Source: Phenylobacterium sp. CCH9-H3 (GTDB taxonomy: Bacteria; Pseudomonadota; Alphaproteobacteria; Caulobacterales; Caulobacteraceae). Taken from it: a DNA stretch of 64,000 nucleotides. The translations under genes and the position numbers were made by a program. This document shows, in pieces, positions 61,613 through 64,000 of this stretch. Numbering within the stretch: the stretch's first letter is position 1; the number at the start of each line of letters is the position of its first letter. The stretch covers positions 5,580 to 69,579 of the forward strand of contig NZ_LSJI01000139.1 of assembly GCF_001557235.1 (NCBI RefSeq), in the 5' to 3' direction. Below the pieces are notes generated by a model that saw only the letters and a program-made list of their open reading frames with translations, ran no database searches and was not told the DNA's origin.

Positions 61613-62727
61613 TCGGCGGTCTGGAACGCGTCGTCGCGCATCCATTGCTCGGCGACGGCCCGGGTGACCGACTGCATGAAGGCCAGGCGCTCGGGCACGG
61701 GCTTTCGCGTGCGCCGCATCATCACCGCGACGGCATAGACGTGGCCGTCTGGGGCGGTGATCAGCCCGACGTCGTTGATGCCGACCGACGCGCCGCGGAA
61801 GTCCTGACCGGTGCCGGTCTTGTGCGCGATCGTCCACCCGGCAGGCAGGCCGCCCTTCAGGCGCCGGGGGCCGGTGCGCGCCTGGGTCATCAGGCCGATC
61901 AGCCACTCGGTGGATCGCGGAGAGAGCAGCTCTCCACGGGACAGCGCCGCCAGAGCGGTGGTGATCTCGCCCGGCGCCGCTCCGTCCAGCGGCTGGGCAA
62001 GGTAGGCGTCCATCGCCGCCTGGCGCGTGGCCATCGGCAGCGCTTCGCGCGCGGCCTGGAAGTTCCATCCGATCCCATAGTCGGCCTGCCAGACGAGGCC
62101 GGCGGTAAGCGCCTGCAGGTCGCGTTCGTAGGCGCCGACCTTGACGCCGGTCAGGCCCATGCCCTCCAGCGTGGCGGCGACGCCGTCCGGCCCGCCCAGT
62201 TCGCGCATCAGCTTGTCGTTGGCGGCGTTGTCGCTTTCCACCAGGGCGCGGCGTAGCAGGTCGGAGATCGGGGTCGCGTAGCCGCCGGTCCCTATCCGGT
62301 AGGACACCGGCTGGTAGAAGACCGAGCGGTCCTCGCCGGTCAGCGTGACCCAGCCGTAGGGGTCGAGCCGGCCCTCGTCGGCCGCCTTCATGACGGCGAT
62401 CGCGACCCACAGCTTCGAGACGCTCTGTTGCGGATAGGGCCGTTCGTGGTCGACGCCGGCGGTCCAGCCCTCGGCCACATCGGTGACCGCGACGCCCACC
62501 TCCTCGCCATAGGCGGCGGCCAACTCATCGAGCCGGGCCTGCAGGGCGGCGGGCGCGGGCGGGGCCTGCTTGCGCTGGATCTCCAGCCGGGCGGCCGTCA
62601 GCGGGGCCGAGGCGAGCCGGACGGCGCGATCCGCGGACACCAGTCCCCCAGCGAGGGCCGCGGCGGCCACGAGGCCGCCGAGGACGACGGCCCGGCCGCT
62701 TCGGAAATATCGCACCCACTGCGCCAT
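61609..62727 (-). CDS. Class A-type serine beta-lactamase
   Basis: A 372-residue protein with the complete class A active-site set: S102-V-S-K105, the S165-D-N loop, an omega-loop Glu at E201 (GAYERDLQAL), and K303-T-G in AHKTGTG. The N-terminus has a helix (AVVLGGLVAAAALAGGLVSA) serving as signal or membrane anchor after MAQWVRYFRSGR. The body is longer than TEM-type enzymes by about 60 residues at the N-terminus and includes GVAVTDVAEGWTAGVDHE. All catalytic residues are present, so hydrolysis of a beta-lactam is plausible, but spectrum cannot be read. It is not flanked by mobile elements and looks intrinsic. Confidence 0.9.
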   Translation of the reverse strand: MAQWVRYFRSGRAVVLGGLVAAAALAGGLVSADRAVRLASAPLTAARLEIQRKQAPPAPAALQARLDELAAAYGEEVGVAVTDVAEGWTAGVDHERPYPQQSVSKLWVAIAVMKAADEGRLDPYGWVTLTGEDRSVFYQPVSYRIGTGGYATPISDLLRRALVESDNAANDKLMRELGGPDGVAATLEGMGLTGVKVGAYERDLQALTAGLVWQADYGIGWNFQAAREALPMATRQAAMDAYLAQPLDGAAPGEITTALAALSRGELLSPRSTEWLIGLMTQARTGPRRLKGGLPAGWTIAHKTGTGQDFRGASVGINDVGLITAPDGHVYAVAVMMRRTRKPVPERLAFMQSVTRAVAEQWMRDDAFQTAD

Positions 62728-62749
62728 ACGGGCGGAACGCTCCAGCTAC

Positions 62750-63703
62750 TCAGTCGTGCGCGTGGCCGTGGTGATGACCGTGCGCCTCGCCGCTCTCGCG
62801 GACTTCGACCGTCACATGGGAAAGCCCGGCCAGTCCAGCCAGCCGGGCGCGGTAGGTCGCCACAGGCTTGGGATCGGCCGCCGCGATGACCGCGATGACC
62901 GCATGGTGCCCGGGACCAAGGCGCCAGAGGTGCAGGTCGATCACCCGCTCGCCCTCGTCGGACAGCCGGCGGCGCACCTCGGCGGTGAGTTCAGGCGAGG
63001 GATTGATGTCCACCAGCGCGGCGCCGGCCTTGCGCAGCAGGCTCCAGGCGAACTGGGCCACCAGGAAGGCCGCCAGCAGGCCAGCCAGCGGATCGGCGAA
63101 GCCCAGGTCGAGCCACTGCCCCGCCCCGATCGCCAGCAGCGCCAGGACCGAGACGGCGGCGTCGGCGCTGAGATGCAGGTGCGCGGCGGACAGATTCAGG
63201 TCGCCCTGCGGGTCGTTGCGAGAGGCGGACACCCCGGTGGGCTTGAGCAGCCAGATGCAGACGAGGTTCACCACCAGGCCGCCGGCAGCGATCGGCAGGG
63301 CCCCGTGATAGTCGACCGTCTGCGGGTTCGCGAGCCGCATGATGCTCTCGACCCCGATCAGGATGGCGGTGACCGCCAGCACGACCGCGTTGGCGAAGCC
63401 TGCCAGGTAGCCGATCTTCCCGGTGCCGAAGCTGAAGGCGGGGTTGTCCGCGTGGCGGCGGGCCAGGGCGTAGGCGGCGGCCGCGACCAGCAGCGCCGCC
63501 ACGTGCGCGGCCATGTGCAGCCCGCTGGCCATCAGGGCCATGGACCGGGTGGCGGCCCCGCCGGCCACCAGGGCGGCCAAGGTCGCGGCGCAGATGCCGG
63601 TGACGATCCACGTCCGTCGCTCGTTCCGGCGATGATCCGCGCCCAGATAGGTGCGGTCGTCGCGGAAGGCGTCGAGCGGCTCGGGTCGTTCGGCGGTCGT
63701 CAT
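62750..63703 (-). CDS. Cation diffusion facilitator (DmeF/CzcD-like metal exporter)
   Basis: A 317-residue CDF transporter. Six transmembrane helices lie within about 30-235. Metal sites are in [20 protein letters not shown] and in [20 protein letters not shown] (His/Asp pattern), and the C-terminal cytosolic domain has [20 protein letters not shown]. The tail is a short His-rich stretch ([13 protein letters not shown]). The HxxxH replacement of the usual Asp pair resembles DmeF exporters of cobalt, nickel or zinc. The start codon at 63703 abuts a Zur-like palindrome (63705-63719), and a CobW-type metal chaperone is divergent. The metal is a guess between Zn, Co and Ni. Confidence 0.9.
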   Translation of the reverse strand: MTTAERPEPLDAFRDDRTYLGADHRRNERRTWIVTGICAATLAALVAGGAATRSMALMASGLHMAAHVAALLVAAAAYALARRHADNPAFSFGTGKIGYLAGFANAVVLAVTAILIGVESIMRLANPQTVDYHGALPIAAGGLVVNLVCIWLLKPTGVSASRNDPQGDLNLSAAHLHLSADAAVSVLALLAIGAGQWLDLGFADPLAGLLAAFLVAQFAWSLLRKAGAALVDINPSPELTAEVRRRLSDEGERVIDLHLWRLGPGHHAVIAVIAAADPKPVATYRARLAGLAGLSHVTVEVRESGEAHGHHHGHAHD

Positions 63704-63704
63704 G

Positions 63705-63719
63705 TGTTACTTTATAACA
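63705..63719. promoter_or_regulatory. Zur-like palindrome between the CDF exporter and CobW gene
   Basis: TGTTA-cttta-TAACA is a perfect 5-bp inverted repeat with a 5-bp spacer, one base upstream of the CDF start codon. It resembles the alphaproteobacterial Zur box core (TGTTATAxxATAACA). It lies in the 118-bp region shared with the divergent CobW-type GTPase, about 100 bp from that start. Confidence 0.55.
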
Positions 63720-63821
63720 TCAAGTTCAGAGAACACTAGCGCGCAATCGGGCCCCCTGGGAACCGCCTCGCCCGCCAGAACGGCACTTCATAAGTCACGC
63801 CATGCCGCTTACATGACGGGC

Positions 63822-64000
63822 ATGAGCGAGACCCTCTCCACCAAGATCCCCGTTACCGTACTGACCGGCTATCTCGGCGCGGGCAAGACCACGCTGCTGA
63901 ACCGCATCCTCTCCGAGGACCACGGCAAGAAGTACGCGGTCGTCGTCAACGAGTTCGGCGAGGTGGGGATCGACAACGACCTGATCGTCGGGGCCGACGA
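63822..64000 (+). CDS. CobW/COG0523-family GTPase metallochaperone (3' end outside window)
   Basis: Sixty codons are seen up to the window edge. The Walker A motif [15 protein letters not shown] is intact and is followed by [16 protein letters not shown], the COG0523 switch region. The family hydrolyses GTP to deliver metal, often zinc, to enzymes, and is commonly Zur-controlled. The start is the ATG at 63822; an in-frame ATG lies at 63813. It is divergent from the CDF metal exporter. Confidence 0.9.
   Translation, partial: MSETLSTKIPVTVLTGYLGAGKTTLLNRILSEDHGKKYAVVVNEFGEVGIDNDLIVGAD

Overview
The window is GC-rich, densely coded alphaproteobacterial chromosome. Five TonB-dependent receptors, a PEPxxWA-CTERM protein, an IorAB-type molybdenum hydroxylase, a PiuC-type dioxygenase and many TetR regulators point to Caulobacterales (Caulobacter/Phenylobacterium-like) or a close relative. 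The organism is inferred from gene content only. No rRNA, tRNA, CRISPR array, insertion sequence or intact prophage was seen.

1-17,040 is a catabolic island. It holds a flavin monooxygenase (cut by the left edge), three TetR regulators, a TonB receptor, a CYP101-like P450, a Rieske oxygenase, a decayed alpha/beta hydrolase, a thiolase-fold protein with its DUF35 partner, an acyl-CoA ligase, a GMC alcohol oxidase/dehydrogenase, an aldehyde dehydrogenase and an acyl-CoA dehydrogenase. Read in chemical order this is uptake, hydroxylation, alcohol to aldehyde to acid, CoA activation, dehydrogenation and retro-aldol cleavage. That logic matches steroid or terpenoid side-chain degradation. Four closely similar 17-bp palindromes (consensus near ATCTATCGTCAATAGAT), plus a possible half-site, lie upstream of the transcription units and define a probable undescribed regulon.

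17,040-25,120 carries a GFA-family protein with an internal 27-bp tandem duplication, a frameshifted small membrane gene, and a complete tripartite RND efflux system: an outer-membrane factor divergent from TetR, adaptor, pump and a thioredoxin-reductase-like flavoprotein. 25,229-30,010 is a TonB receptor plus serine hydrolase operon facing an AraC regulator, with a 21-bp-spaced direct repeat between them. 30,010-33,400 has two broken genes (a terminase-small-subunit-like HTH remnant and a GNAT acetyltransferase) and several small unknown proteins. 33,666-36,914 is a Fur-box-preceded siderophore receptor with PiuC.

37,006-47,465 holds glutaryl-CoA dehydrogenase, a hybrid PAS histidine kinase, a NarX/NarL-like two-component pair, a PEP-CTERM protein, a DUF885 metallohydrolase and an MHS-type transporter. 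A long hairpin separates the transporter from an M19 dipeptidase plus TonB receptor. 51,449-55,520 has a truncated CysG-like protein with a small cytochrome c, divergent from the iorAB-type molybdenum hydroxylase. 55,949-60,693 is a TonB receptor plus PepSY reductase operon divergent from a membrane-anchored winged-helix regulator. The right end has PRC-barrel and secreted unknown proteins, a class A beta-lactamase, and a CDF metal exporter divergent from a CobW-family GTPase, with a Zur-like palindrome between them.
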